Positions 24,886-33,564 of a DNA stretch of 64,000 bases are shown in pieces. A program made the translations under genes and the position numbers. A model generated the notes under the pieces. It made no database searches, was not told the origin of the DNA, and worked only from the letters and a program-made list of their open reading frames with translations. Position 1 is the first letter of the stretch. Every line of letters starts with the position of its first letter. The stretch covers positions 62,001-126,000 of the forward strand of contig CBDDBX010000026.1 of assembly GCA_965225955.1 (NCBI GenBank), read 5' to 3'. The stretch is from CBDDBX01 sp965225955 (GTDB lineage: Bacteria; Acidobacteriota; Aminicenantia; UBA2199).

Positions 24886-25023
24886 ATAAACTCCTATTAT
24901 ATACAGCTAAATTTTAACATAAAATATTCCAGATATTAAATCATAAAAGTGACCACCATTATCCGGCTATCTGTACAACTTATGAGTATATGAAAAAAAC
25001 AGAAATATTATAAAAATTTAACG

Positions 25024-25052
25024 TTGACATAACAGGTTTGTAGTGATAGAAT
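25024..25052 (+). promoter_or_regulatory. tRNA-Lys promoter
   Basis: TTGACA (25024-25029), 17-bp spacer, TAGAAT (25047-25052), with the tRNA 5' end 16 bases further on. Confidence 0.75.
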
Positions 25053-25068
25053 CTCACTTCAAGTTGAT

Positions 25069-25141
25069 GGTCCCTTAGCTCAGCTGGCAGAGCAATTGAC
25101 TCTTAATCAATAGGTCGTAGGTTCGAACCCTACAGGGATCA
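25069..25141 (+). tRNA. tRNA-Lys (anticodon CTT)
   Basis: A complete 73-nt cloverleaf without encoded CCA: acceptor GGTCCCT/AGGGATC with one G-T pair, D arm GCTC/GAGC, anticodon stem ATTGA/TCAAT around CTCTTAA (CTT at positions 34-36), T arm GTAGG TTCGAAC CCTAC, discriminator A. Confidence 0.97.
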
Positions 25142-25186
25142 TTTTTCTTCAACCTTTTGTTCCCAGGTTCTAATCAAAATATATAA

Positions 25187-25218
25187 GAGATACAAACGAT
25201 TGCATACCGTTGTATCTC
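25187..25218 (+). terminator. probable terminator after tRNA-Lys
   Basis: GAGATACAA(A)CG pairs with CGTTGTATCTC (stem with one bulged A and a 9-nt loop), followed by the pyrimidine-rich CTTCTTTTCCCTCTTTTTC. Confidence 0.6.
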
Positions 25219-25265
25219 CTTCTTTTCCCTCTTTTTCAGTCATTAAACGACCAACCATAGATTCT

Positions 25266-25294
25266 GCTGTCCCGGCCCATAACCCCGGGACAGC
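25266..25294. other. strong GC-rich hairpin upstream of the PHP gene
   Basis: GCTGTCCCGG (25266-25275) and CCGGGACAGC (25285-25294) form a perfect 10-bp stem with a 9-nt loop. No T-run follows on either side, so a simple terminator is doubtful. Confidence 0.5.
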
Positions 25295-25339
25295 ATTAAT
25301 ATAAAATTTATAATAGCTTGTACTCTCAATTATCGGTTA

Positions 25340-25348
25340 TGCTATAAT
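25340..25348 (+). promoter_or_regulatory. extended -10 promoter of the PHP gene, predicted leaderless
   Basis: TGCTATAAT: TG at 25340-25341 and TATAAT at 25343-25348, with a loose TTGTAC 19 bp upstream. The ATG at 25355 lies six bases after the -10 box, and there is no Shine-Dalgarno sequence. Confidence 0.6.
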
Positions 25349-25354
25349 ATTTTC

Positions 25355-27031
25355 ATGAAAAAATTTACCCGTATTGTAAGATATATTTTTATAGCATTAA
25401 TAGTTTATGTAGCAATAGTAATAGCTCCTCTTGCAACCTTTAACAGAGGCGTCAATATGAATGCCATGCCTTCCAACTACAAGAAAGGCGTTTACCATAT
25501 GCACACGATATATTCAGATGGTGCAGGTACAATGGAGGATATTGCCAGAGCAGCAATAAATAACAAGATCGATTTTGCAATAGTAACTGATCACGGTGAA
25601 CCAAACCTTAAGTGTATGAAATCAACTGCATGGCATCAGAACACTCTTATTATTGGAGGCAGTGAACTTTCACTATCATGCGGGCACCTTGCAGCAGCAG
25701 GTTTCCCTGTTCCTGCAGATAAAATGAGCAGAGAGCCTCAGATGTCAATAGATCAGCTCAACAGTTATCCTGGTTCAGTATCTTTTGTAGCTCACCCATA
25801 TGACACAAAAATCCCCTGGACAGACTGGAGTGCGAAAGATTTTACAGGTCTTGAAATAGCCAGTATCTACAGTTTTGCAAAGAACGAAGGAGCTTCATCA
25901 CTTGCAACATTTCCAATAAGATATATGTTCAATTCAGATTATGCCCTTACATCTCTTTTAAGTTATCCTGAAAGAAATATGAAAAAATGGGATGAGCTTA
26001 ACAAAAAAGGAGTTTATCAGGGTATATTTGCTCTTGATGTACACGGACATCTGCCTGTTACAAAAAACTTCAGTCTTATGTTCCCTTCATACAGCTCAAT
26101 GTTCCGTATTTTCAATATATATGTAAAAATAGACAGAGCTCTGGAAAAGTCAGCAGATATTTCTGCAGCAACAATAATTTCAGCTATCAAAAAAGGCCGC
26201 TTTTTCAATGTAGTTGAAGCTTACGTTTCGGCAAACGGCTTTGATTCATCTTTCATTCATATGTCAGGTGAAATAACTGAAATGGGAAGCAGATCATCAG
26301 ACCATACAGGCGAGATTTCACTTAAGATGCCTTTTAATTTTAAAACCAGAGTCAGAATACTTAGAAACGGTGAACTTTACAAAGAGATAAAAGAAAATTA
26401 CGATACATCAATAAAAATCGGAGTTAACAAGCCCGGTGTATACAGAACTGAAATCTACTACGATGATAATGACGACTTCCCCTGGATTGTAACCAATCCA
26501 TTCTTTCTTGGAACAGCACAATCAACAGAAATAGAACTGAAAAGTACTGATAAATCAGAAAGGGCAAGCTCAACCCCTGTTGATCTGAGCCTCTTCAATA
26601 TTGAAAAGAACCCGGAATCCCAGGGCTCCATAACCAGAACTCCTGAAGAGATTACTATAAAAAGTAAGCTTAAATCAGGTGGAAAAAAGAACTTCTGGGT
26701 ATCAGCTTCTATGAGAAAAAACTGTAACTGGTCAGATGCACAGGCATTATCAATGGACATAAAAGGTACCGCTTCTTCTCACATATGGGTAGAGATGAGA
26801 ACAAAAAAAGATGGCCGGGATTTATGGTTTAAAAAATCTGTAATGCTGAAAAGTGACTGGAACAACATAACAATTCCACTTAGCAGTTTTATTCCTGTTG
26901 GTCATAAAAATAAACCTGATCTGGATAGTGTATATGCACTGTTTATTTCAACAAACGACTCTACCAGCTACTCCGGTGCTTCAAAAGAGATGTCAGTTAA
27001 AAATATGTTACTGATTAAAAATGCCGAATAG
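25355..27031 (+). CDS. membrane-anchored PHP-domain phosphoesterase
   Basis: 558 aa. The N-terminal membrane helix (IFIALIVYVAIVIAPL) puts the rest outside the cytoplasm. The PHP metal-binding motifs follow: GVYHMHTIYSDG (HxH, about residues 46-57), AIVTDHGEPN, GSELSLSCGHLAA and FVAHPYD. The C-terminal third is beta-rich (TRVRILRNGELYKEI; NWSDAQALSMDIKG; LFISTND), like a carbohydrate-binding or Ig-like domain. It overlaps the following glycosyltransferase by 11 nt, suggesting a role in a surface glycan or glycolipid. The substrate is unknown. Confidence 0.82.
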   Translation: MKKFTRIVRYIFIALIVYVAIVIAPLATFNRGVNMNAMPSNYKKGVYHMHTIYSDGAGTMEDIARAAINNKIDFAIVTDHGEPNLKCMKSTAWHQNTLIIGGSELSLSCGHLAAAGFPVPADKMSREPQMSIDQLNSYPGSVSFVAHPYDTKIPWTDWSAKDFTGLEIASIYSFAKNEGASSLATFPIRYMFNSDYALTSLLSYPERNMKKWDELNKKGVYQGIFALDVHGHLPVTKNFSLMFPSYSSMFRIFNIYVKIDRALEKSADISAATIISAIKKGRFFNVVEAYVSANGFDSSFIHMSGEITEMGSRSSDHTGEISLKMPFNFKTRVRILRNGELYKEIKENYDTSIKIGVNKPGVYRTEIYYDDNDDFPWIVTNPFFLGTAQSTEIELKSTDKSERASSTPVDLSLFNIEKNPESQGSITRTPEEITIKSKLKSGGKKNFWVSASMRKNCNWSDAQALSMDIKGTASSHIWVEMRTKKDGRDLWFKKSVMLKSDWNNITIPLSSFIPVGHKNKPDLDSVYALFISTNDSTSYSGASKEMSVKNMLLIKNAE

Positions 27032-27905
27032 TGTCTCTATAGTAATTGTCAACTACAATTCCGGTATATACCTTAAACAGACTGTAGATTCAATTCTGGA
27101 GAATGCCACAGGTTTTGAGTACGAAATTATTGTAGTTGATAATAACTCTTCAGATAAATCTGCTGACCTGACCTACCCTGAACATCCGGTAAACATTATA
27201 CTGAATAATAGTAATGAAGGTTTTGGTAAAGCAAATAACATTGGTGTTGCAGCAGCAACTATGGATTACATTCTTATCCTCAATAACGATACACTAATGC
27301 TCCGGGATACTGTGCCTCCCCTTCTGAAAATTCTCAATTCAGATGAAAAATATGGAGTTGCCGCTCCTCTTATTATGAATCCCGACAGGTCACTTCAACC
27401 CAGTTATGGCATCGACTTAACGATTACATCTGAGTTTGTCCAGAAATTTTTCTATGACAGACTTCTTACAAAGAGACATGCCCGAAGGGAAAAGCCATAC
27501 ACTCTGGAACCTGATTGGGTAACAGGAGCCTGTTTTCTGATAAAAAAATCTCTCTATCAGGAAATTGGAGGTTTTGACGAGAACTACTTCATCTACGTGG
27601 AGGATGCTGATCTCTGCAGAAGAATAAGAAATCTGGGATATAAAATAGTTTTCACTTCAGAAGCTGAGGTCATTCACTTTAAAGGTAAATCTACTTCAGC
27701 CTGCCTCTCCTTCATAGCTCCAATTATCAAGGAAAGCCAGCTATACTATTATAAGACTCACAACAGCTCTCTATCTCTTATGGTTCTGAAGATGTATCTA
27801 AGATGCTTCTATTCACTGAAAAAAATCATCTACAAATTAAAAGGTGATGAAAACAGTGGTGATATTTCTGACAGAATCCTGAAATCTGTAAAAGAGTTCA
27901 GATAA
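27021..27905 (+). CDS. family 2 glycosyltransferase, rhamnosyltransferase-like
   Basis: 294 aa inverting GT-A enzyme. SIVIVNYNSGIYLKQTVDSIL opens the nucleotide-binding fold, followed by VVDNNSSDKS, NEGFGKANNIG, LNNDTLML (the DxD-equivalent acidic site, about residue 92) and the acceptor-side block TGACFLIKKSLYQEIGGFDE..FIYVEDADLCRRI. This matches the WbbL/rhamnosyltransferase branch. It is translationally coupled to the PHP gene. It probably works on lipopolysaccharide or another surface polysaccharide. Confidence 0.9.
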   Translation: MPNSVSIVIVNYNSGIYLKQTVDSILENATGFEYEIIVVDNNSSDKSADLTYPEHPVNIILNNSNEGFGKANNIGVAAATMDYILILNNDTLMLRDTVPPLLKILNSDEKYGVAAPLIMNPDRSLQPSYGIDLTITSEFVQKFFYDRLLTKRHARREKPYTLEPDWVTGACFLIKKSLYQEIGGFDENYFIYVEDADLCRRIRNLGYKIVFTSEAEVIHFKGKSTSACLSFIAPIIKESQLYYYKTHNSSLSLMVLKMYLRCFYSLKKIIYKLKGDENSGDISDRILKSVKEFR

Positions 27906-27909
27906 GAGT

Positions 27910-28848
27910 TTAGCTCTTAACCTTTTTCCGCCAGTATTCCAGAAGATCCTTAAGAGTCTCTTCCAGAGAGTATTCAGGTGTTAATTCATACCTGTCCCTT
28001 AATATAACAGGTTCGCAGAAGAGAGCTTTGGTGTCTATAGGACGGTACTTATTCTTATCAACAACAACTTCAATATCTTTTTCTGAAAGGTTAAGCAGAG
28101 TATCAAGGATTTCCTGAATCGAACAGCTTCTGCCAGAACAGAGATTAACAGGTTTACGTTCTCCTTTGCCAGATGCTTCAGTTAAAGATATATTATCAAC
28201 ATATCGTGCAATATCCCTTACATCGGAAAAATCCCTTACAGGACTCAGATTACCGACTCTTATTAAAGCTTCTCTGTCACCATTTTCAATCTCTGCTATC
28301 TGTTTTGCAAAATCTGATGCAACAAAAGCACTACTCTGACCAGGGCCGGTAAAATTGAAAGACCTTAACTTAACTACATTTACATTACCTGATCTTGCAA
28401 TCATATCTCCGTGAAGCTCCATTGCATATTTTGACAATGCATAGGGACTATTTACAGCAACTTCAGTTGTTCCGTCTGCCAGATTACCATATAGTTCCGC
28501 AGAACTCATAAGAACTATCAGAGGGTTATCGCAATATTGTGCCGCAGCATTCATAACATTGGCACTGCCGATAAGATTGACACCGTATGTAAGATCAGGT
28601 TGCTTCCATGATACACCTACATTTGATATAGCAGCAAGATGAAAAATTCTGTCAGGTTTGATCTTTTCTATAACCGAATCCACTGCTTCCCTGTCTCTTA
28701 TATCAAGACAGTAATATTTAATGCTGCTGCACTCAAAACCTTTATTATTACTTATTCCTGAAAGCTCGACATCTTTACCTTTAAAATGTTTAATCAGGTA
28801 GCCAGCTAAAAATCCGCAACAACCGGTAATTAATATCTTTTCTCTCAC
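27910..28848 (-). CDS. NAD(P)-dependent nucleotide-sugar epimerase/dehydratase (GDP-deoxysugar type)
   Basis: 312 aa extended SDR enzyme. The Rossmann glycine motif is TGCCGFLAGYL, the active-site residues are SSAELYG (Ser) and YALSK (Tyr/Lys, about residues 140-144). The N-terminal and central parts (NLIGSANVMNAA, RSFNFTGPGQSSAFVASDFAKQIAEIE, VRDFSDVRDIARY) resemble GDP-6-deoxy-D-lyxo-4-hexulose reductase and GDP-mannose 4,6-dehydratase. That would make a deoxysugar donor such as GDP-rhamnose, which fits the nearby glycosyltransferase and LptD. The exact reaction is not fixed by sequence. Overlaps lptD by 4 nt and ends 4 nt from the convergent glycosyltransferase. Confidence 0.85.
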   Translation of the reverse strand: MREKILITGCCGFLAGYLIKHFKGKDVELSGISNNKGFECSSIKYYCLDIRDREAVDSVIEKIKPDRIFHLAAISNVGVSWKQPDLTYGVNLIGSANVMNAAAQYCDNPLIVLMSSAELYGNLADGTTEVAVNSPYALSKYAMELHGDMIARSGNVNVVKLRSFNFTGPGQSSAFVASDFAKQIAEIENGDREALIRVGNLSPVRDFSDVRDIARYVDNISLTEASGKGERKPVNLCSGRSCSIQEILDTLLNLSEKDIEVVVDKNKYRPIDTKALFCEPVILRDRYELTPEYSLEETLKDLLEYWRKKVKS

Positions 28849-31082
28849 TGATCCTTTTCCTTATTATCAAGAAAACTACTTACGCCACCCATATTACCAA
28901 AAGTAAAACCAAGGCTGAATTCAGAATCCAGTTGTCCGAATCTTTTCAGAATCTTGTATTTGAAAAGAAAATTTATACATTGATATTTAAAGGTTACCAC
29001 ATTAGTGAAATTCCTGAACTCTTTGAGAACAATATCATAGTCCACTCTTGAGAGGAGTTTTACCGGAAGGTGATGCTTAAAATCAAAGTACAGATTACCT
29101 GTTAAAGCTTCGGTTTTTTTAAACCTGTTATTTTCAGGTAGATAAGGGTTGTAGTTTGAACCATATCTTACTGAAAAATCTCCATAATCATCGGGTAGTA
29201 CAAACTTTGCACTCAGATCAATTGAGGTAAAATTGTTCTTCTCAATATAGTGATTATATTTTATGCCTGCTGAAATCGAAAAATTATCAATAGGTTTTAC
29301 TGTGGCTTTTGCATAGAGCTCAGAAAACTGGGGATAACGCCCATTGTCTATTTTATAAGAAGAATAATTGTTGGCAGCCAGAGCCGGATCAAAATAGTAT
29401 GTCTGACTCAGGGAGAAGTCCACAACCTCTTTGGGTGAGAGCTGCCCGGGGCCCTTATAATACAGTTTGGATATAAGTGAAGCCTTCATATAAGAGAATG
29501 AAGGATAGTCACTTCTGCTTGAAGTAGGAACTCTGCTGAGATCCTCATCTTTATATTTAGTTGTATATCTGAACTCAAATTTAGGAAGAATTGCGTGTTT
29601 GAAACGTGCACGGCCAACTTTAAACACTTTTGAAAGTCCCGGTCCGTTCATTGTTACCTTAACCATATTGTAATTAAGGTTCAAACGGGAATTAATTACA
29701 TTGCTGTAGTCTGCGGGGTCTTTACTCTGCTCATAGATATTGTAGTATGACGCCAGATCAATTGTTGTCTTAACCCATGGAGTATTTAATAACTTAAGAG
29801 AGTATTTAGGTACAAACCGGTATTTCTGTACCCCTACTCCTGTTACAACCGGTACTTCAGCTGTATGAAGAGCCTGCCCTTCATTGTAGTTACTGTCATA
29901 ACCGGCATCAAGAGAAAAATATCCCGGAATTTTCCATATTTTCCGTGGATAGATATTAACACTTATTGAAGGTCTTACCTCATTGATTCTCTTTTTTCTC
30001 TCATTAATATAGTAGGTTGTTGATTTGGAGTAAATAGCTTTAACATTCAAAAAACCTATTTTAGAAGAGAGACTGACATTCTTCCGGTAGAGCGTCATAT
30101 ATACTGATTCGAAATTATCACTAAAAACCCTCATAAATTCAGGGTCACTGGGTTCATCCATATCGACATCTATAGTCGTATTGAATAGTTTTATTTTCTG
30201 CTTATGTTTTATCTTAATATAATTATCTGAAGTATCACCCTTCAGCATAGCTTTTCTTTCTTCTTCAGTGAGGCCTGGATTATTTTTGACACCTTCATCA
30301 AGACTGTTATTTGCAAGATACTTGAAGAGGTAGAATTTAACTGAGCCTTCGCTGTTTTTAAATTTATAACGCCCTTCTGCAGCGAAACCTCTTCCCAGTT
30401 TCTGGTAATAATCGTAGTAGAGGGTAAGATCAAGATTGGGTTTGATATCCCAATAGAAAGCTGTATTAAGCGTAAAACCACGGAATGTGGAATTTTTTAT
30501 AGTAGGAAACAGAAAACCTGTAGCTCTTCCGTTCTTCTGAAGAGGGTATCTCATATAAGGAAAATAGAACACAGGGATATTTTTAATCTTAAGAAATCCA
30601 TTAACAATTTCTATATATTTCTGCTTTTTTATCTTTGCTCTTGAAGAGTCTATCTTCCAGCGGGGATTAAGCTGGGTACAGGAGGTAAAAGAGAATTTCT
30701 TCATTCTCATGGTTGTGTTGTCCACCTGCTCCATCTTATCAGCTGTGTAAGATACAGTTGGCTGGGAATTACCCTTGGTGTTATACATTATCCCACTCTT
30801 CTTCTTTACATTGAAAACCAGATCTTCTCCACTTAATACTGTCTGAGCTGAAGAGATAGTAACTTTCCCTCTGGCACTTATAACCCCAAGAGTTCTGTTG
30901 TATTCAATATAGTCAGCATAAATTCTGTATTCACCAAATAGTACAGTAACATCCCCTTCTGCAATAAAAGAGTTAAGATCATTACGTTTATGCTTCGCAA
31001 GGATTCGTACTTCTTCTCCCGGAAGAGAAGAAAAGATGAAAGCCACAAGAAATAAAAGGATTGTAATCTGCTTAATTTTCAT
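28845..31082 (-). CDS. lptD: LptD-like LPS-assembly outer-membrane protein
   Basis: 745 aa. Signal peptide (ITILLFLVAFIFSSLPGEE), then an OstA/LptA-like beta-jellyroll domain (FIAEGDVTVLFGEYRIYADYIEYNR..GVISARGKV, about residues 40-120), then the barrel. The barrel begins with the family's IPVFYFPYMRYPLQKNGRATGFLFP (about residues 190-215) and alternates amphipathic strands to the end. No paired cysteines of the E. coli type are evident. Its presence shows that the organism exports LPS or a similar glycolipid. It is co-transcribed with the nucleotide-sugar enzyme. Confidence 0.9.
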   Translation of the reverse strand: MKIKQITILLFLVAFIFSSLPGEEVRILAKHKRNDLNSFIAEGDVTVLFGEYRIYADYIEYNRTLGVISARGKVTISSAQTVLSGEDLVFNVKKKSGIMYNTKGNSQPTVSYTADKMEQVDNTTMRMKKFSFTSCTQLNPRWKIDSSRAKIKKQKYIEIVNGFLKIKNIPVFYFPYMRYPLQKNGRATGFLFPTIKNSTFRGFTLNTAFYWDIKPNLDLTLYYDYYQKLGRGFAAEGRYKFKNSEGSVKFYLFKYLANNSLDEGVKNNPGLTEEERKAMLKGDTSDNYIKIKHKQKIKLFNTTIDVDMDEPSDPEFMRVFSDNFESVYMTLYRKNVSLSSKIGFLNVKAIYSKSTTYYINERKKRINEVRPSISVNIYPRKIWKIPGYFSLDAGYDSNYNEGQALHTAEVPVVTGVGVQKYRFVPKYSLKLLNTPWVKTTIDLASYYNIYEQSKDPADYSNVINSRLNLNYNMVKVTMNGPGLSKVFKVGRARFKHAILPKFEFRYTTKYKDEDLSRVPTSSRSDYPSFSYMKASLISKLYYKGPGQLSPKEVVDFSLSQTYYFDPALAANNYSSYKIDNGRYPQFSELYAKATVKPIDNFSISAGIKYNHYIEKNNFTSIDLSAKFVLPDDYGDFSVRYGSNYNPYLPENNRFKKTEALTGNLYFDFKHHLPVKLLSRVDYDIVLKEFRNFTNVVTFKYQCINFLFKYKILKRFGQLDSEFSLGFTFGNMGGVSSFLDNKEKDQ

Positions 31083-31422
31083 TATCTTACCCTTAGCAAT
31101 TTAACACATATCGAACATTTAAATCAAGGGAACATGAACCCCCGTATCATTTATATTTTTTAAATTCCAGCCTTATACAGGAACTATGCTTTGCAGGTCA
31201 ATCCATATATACAGGGCTGCAGTTGAAACCATATCCCCTGAGAGTGCCTCTCTCCACCCCGGATTATCTGAAATCAGTGAAACAGAAAGCTTTAAAATTC
31301 CCTGATTTTTCTTATTTCTGTAACCCCGGAATATTTTGATGCACCTTATTCAGATCGCACTGAAATTTATTTGATAAAACCGTAATTCAGATAAAAAGAG
31401 CTACCTCCTGGTGAACCTGAGT
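31083..31422. other. 340-bp gap without a gene
   Basis: Lies between the divergent lptD and P-loop genes. I see no convincing coding frame, RNA or repeat. The lptD ribosome site (AAGGGTAAG, minus strand) is at its left end and the P-loop gene promoter begins at its right end. Confidence 0.6.
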
Positions 31423-31451
31423 TTGACATCCCGATTCAATTTCCTTAAAAT
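31423..31451 (+). promoter_or_regulatory. promoter of the P-loop gene/ThyX, predicted leaderless
   Basis: TTGACA (31423-31428), 17-bp spacer, TAAAAT (31446-31451). The ATG at 31459 follows after seven bases (TCTGGTA...), and no Shine-Dalgarno sequence fits. The boxes are identical to those of the trpR promoter. Confidence 0.75.
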
Positions 31452-31458
31452 CTGGTAA

Positions 31459-32046
31459 ATGAAGAAGATATCGTTATCAGGATCAATTGGTTGTGGAAAG
31501 AGCGTACTTGCTCAGGAAGTTCAGAAAATTCTTACACTTAAATACAAGGTTACTCTGCTAAATGATATTAACCACAGAAGTCCTTTTGACAGCAACAAGC
31601 AGTCATCTTTTGTGAGTCGCTTCTTTAACCTTACTTCCCAGATAAATGAAGAGAATATTAAAACCCAGAACGAATCTGATGTTATGTTATGTGACAGTTC
31701 AGCAGTTGATCAGTGGATAAAGTGGTTACACTACTACGAATCACTTGAACACACGGAATCCTCAGAACAGAAGCATGAAACAATGGCTCATCTGGCAAAC
31801 TTCTGGCTTCCAACATACGATATTGTCTTTACAATCCATTCTGATGTCAAAAAATATGAAGAGAGATTCACAGAATCTCCTGTATCAGAAAAAGATCTTG
31901 TAAATATAAGAGAAACAGATCAACTCTACAGTAAAGTACTGGAAAATAACTGTAAAAAAACAATAGATATCTGGAACAACAGTTCAGTTGATGAAAGTGC
32001 TTTCAGAATAGTGGAATGTATAACCGATATTCTTGAAGAGAAATAA
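31459..32046 (+). CDS. P-loop NTPase, possible nucleotide/nucleoside kinase
   Basis: 195 aa. Starts with a beta strand and Walker A (ISLSGSIGCGKS, residues 4-15), then LLNDINHRSPFD, MLCDSSAVDQWIKW (a possible Walker B/DR[SY]-like segment, about residue 82) and FTIHSDVKKYEERF. The size and N-terminal P-loop suit a small kinase of the AAA/dNMP-kinase-like type. It sits 51 nt before thyX, so a role in thymidine nucleotide metabolism is possible, but I do not recognise a specific family. Confidence 0.6.
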   Translation: MKKISLSGSIGCGKSVLAQEVQKILTLKYKVTLLNDINHRSPFDSNKQSSFVSRFFNLTSQINEENIKTQNESDVMLCDSSAVDQWIKWLHYYESLEHTESSEQKHETMAHLANFWLPTYDIVFTIHSDVKKYEERFTESPVSEKDLVNIRETDQLYSKVLENNCKKTIDIWNNSSVDESAFRIVECITDILEEK

Positions 32047-32097
32047 GCTGTTAATCGCACTATATTTAATCATTACCATAAAATACTGGAGGAAACC

Positions 32098-33552
32098 ATG
32101 GAAATAAAACTTGCGGGATTTAATATAGATACTTCTATAATGGGTGGGGATACAGCTGAAGTTTACACCCCTGAAACTTTCAGTGCAGCATATGCCCGCA
32201 TAAGCAGAAGCCCTGATAGTGTAACATCTTTAAGAGAACAGGCTTTGAAAGATGTTACCAAATCAAGAAAATCGAATAAGAACATTATATTTGAAATGGG
32301 ACACCACTCAGTTGCGGAACACGCGGTTTTCAACTTTGATGTAATGGATATATCAAGACTGGCTCTTGAAGAGCTGGAGGATTTCCGTCTTGCTTCATAT
32401 ACAGAAAAATCCCAGAGATATGTAACTCTTGATGGTGATTACTATATGCCGGAGAGTATAAAAGCTTCTGACTCAGCTTCCTCTCTTTACAAAGAGACCA
32501 TTGAGCTTCAGAACAGCTTTTATAAAAAGGCTTATGAAATCCTGAGAAACTATATCTTTGAAACAAATAGTGAACTTGCTTCAGAAAAAAGGAACAGAAG
32601 ATTACTGGAAGGCTGGGCTAAGGAAGATGCCCGTTATATTCTCTCTCTTGCGACAATGGGTCAGGTGGGAGTAACGGTAAATGCCAGAGTTCTGGAAAGT
32701 ATGCTCAGAAAATTCTCCATCAGCAGATATCAGGAAGTAGTTGAAATGGGTAAAACTATCTACTCTCTCGTAGAACCTGTTGCTCCATCAATTCTCCTTT
32801 TCCCTGAGCCTTCAACTTTTGATACAAAACTCAGGAAACTGGAACTACCGGTTCCCGGTTCAGATAATATGGAAATTTTCAGCTCCACAGAACCTGAAAT
32901 TGTATCAGCAACTGAGAATGCAGATGAAAAGATCATTGCAGCTTTTATTGCTGAATACAGAAACTGCTCATACAGGGATGCTCTTGATTTTGCACTTGAA
33001 ATGGAACAGAAAGATAAAGAAGAGTTTTTTAAAGAGCTGTTTTCTGACATGGAATTCTTTGACAGACCTTCAAGGGAATTTGAACTGCCGGAGATAACAT
33101 TTCAGGTCTCATTAAGCTCTTCAAACTTCGCTCAGTTGAAGAGACACAGAATATCCACTATTTTGAAGTGCTCCTACGACCCAAATTTAGGCAATACTGT
33201 ACCAAAGAACATAGAAATTACAGGGTTGTCAAAAGAATTTAAAAAAATTGTTGACAAAACAAACAAGGCTTATGTAGAATTAGGCTTAAATTTTGGGAAG
33301 GACGCAGAATACATCCTGACAAATTCCCACAGAAGGAACATAATAATGAGTATGAATCTCAGGCAGATTTATCATTTCATCAGGCTAAGAGACGATGAAC
33401 ACGCACAGTGGGATATCAGAGAGTTAGCCTCATCACTTCTGAACAAGATAAGAACTGTCATGCCCCTCGCTTCAACTCTGCTTTGCGGAAAAAGCGACTA
33501 CGTACAGCTCTTTGAAAACATATATAATAAAAAACCAAATTTAACCATTTAA
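32098..33552 (+). CDS. thyX: FAD-dependent thymidylate synthase, double-length form
   Basis: 484 aa, about twice a standard ThyX (roughly 220-260 aa), apparently two ThyX domains in tandem. The N-terminal half has HHSVAEHAVFNFDV and then RLASYTEKSQRY (about residues 98-109), the counterpart of the ThyX signature RHRxxSxNExSxRY. The C-terminal half has LKRHRISTILKCSYDP (about residues 346-361), a second partial signature, and RHxxR-like blocks (NSHRRNIIMSMNLRQIYHFIRLR) typical of the ThyX C-terminal region. Each half keeps different parts of the motif, so one active site may be built from both. It makes dTMP from dUMP. GGAGG precedes the ATG. Confidence 0.85.
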   Translation: MEIKLAGFNIDTSIMGGDTAEVYTPETFSAAYARISRSPDSVTSLREQALKDVTKSRKSNKNIIFEMGHHSVAEHAVFNFDVMDISRLALEELEDFRLASYTEKSQRYVTLDGDYYMPESIKASDSASSLYKETIELQNSFYKKAYEILRNYIFETNSELASEKRNRRLLEGWAKEDARYILSLATMGQVGVTVNARVLESMLRKFSISRYQEVVEMGKTIYSLVEPVAPSILLFPEPSTFDTKLRKLELPVPGSDNMEIFSSTEPEIVSATENADEKIIAAFIAEYRNCSYRDALDFALEMEQKDKEEFFKELFSDMEFFDRPSREFELPEITFQVSLSSSNFAQLKRHRISTILKCSYDPNLGNTVPKNIEITGLSKEFKKIVDKTNKAYVELGLNFGKDAEYILTNSHRRNIIMSMNLRQIYHFIRLRDDEHAQWDIRELASSLLNKIRTVMPLASTLLCGKSDYVQLFENIYNKKPNLTI

Positions 33553-33564
33553 GGAGAAAAACCT

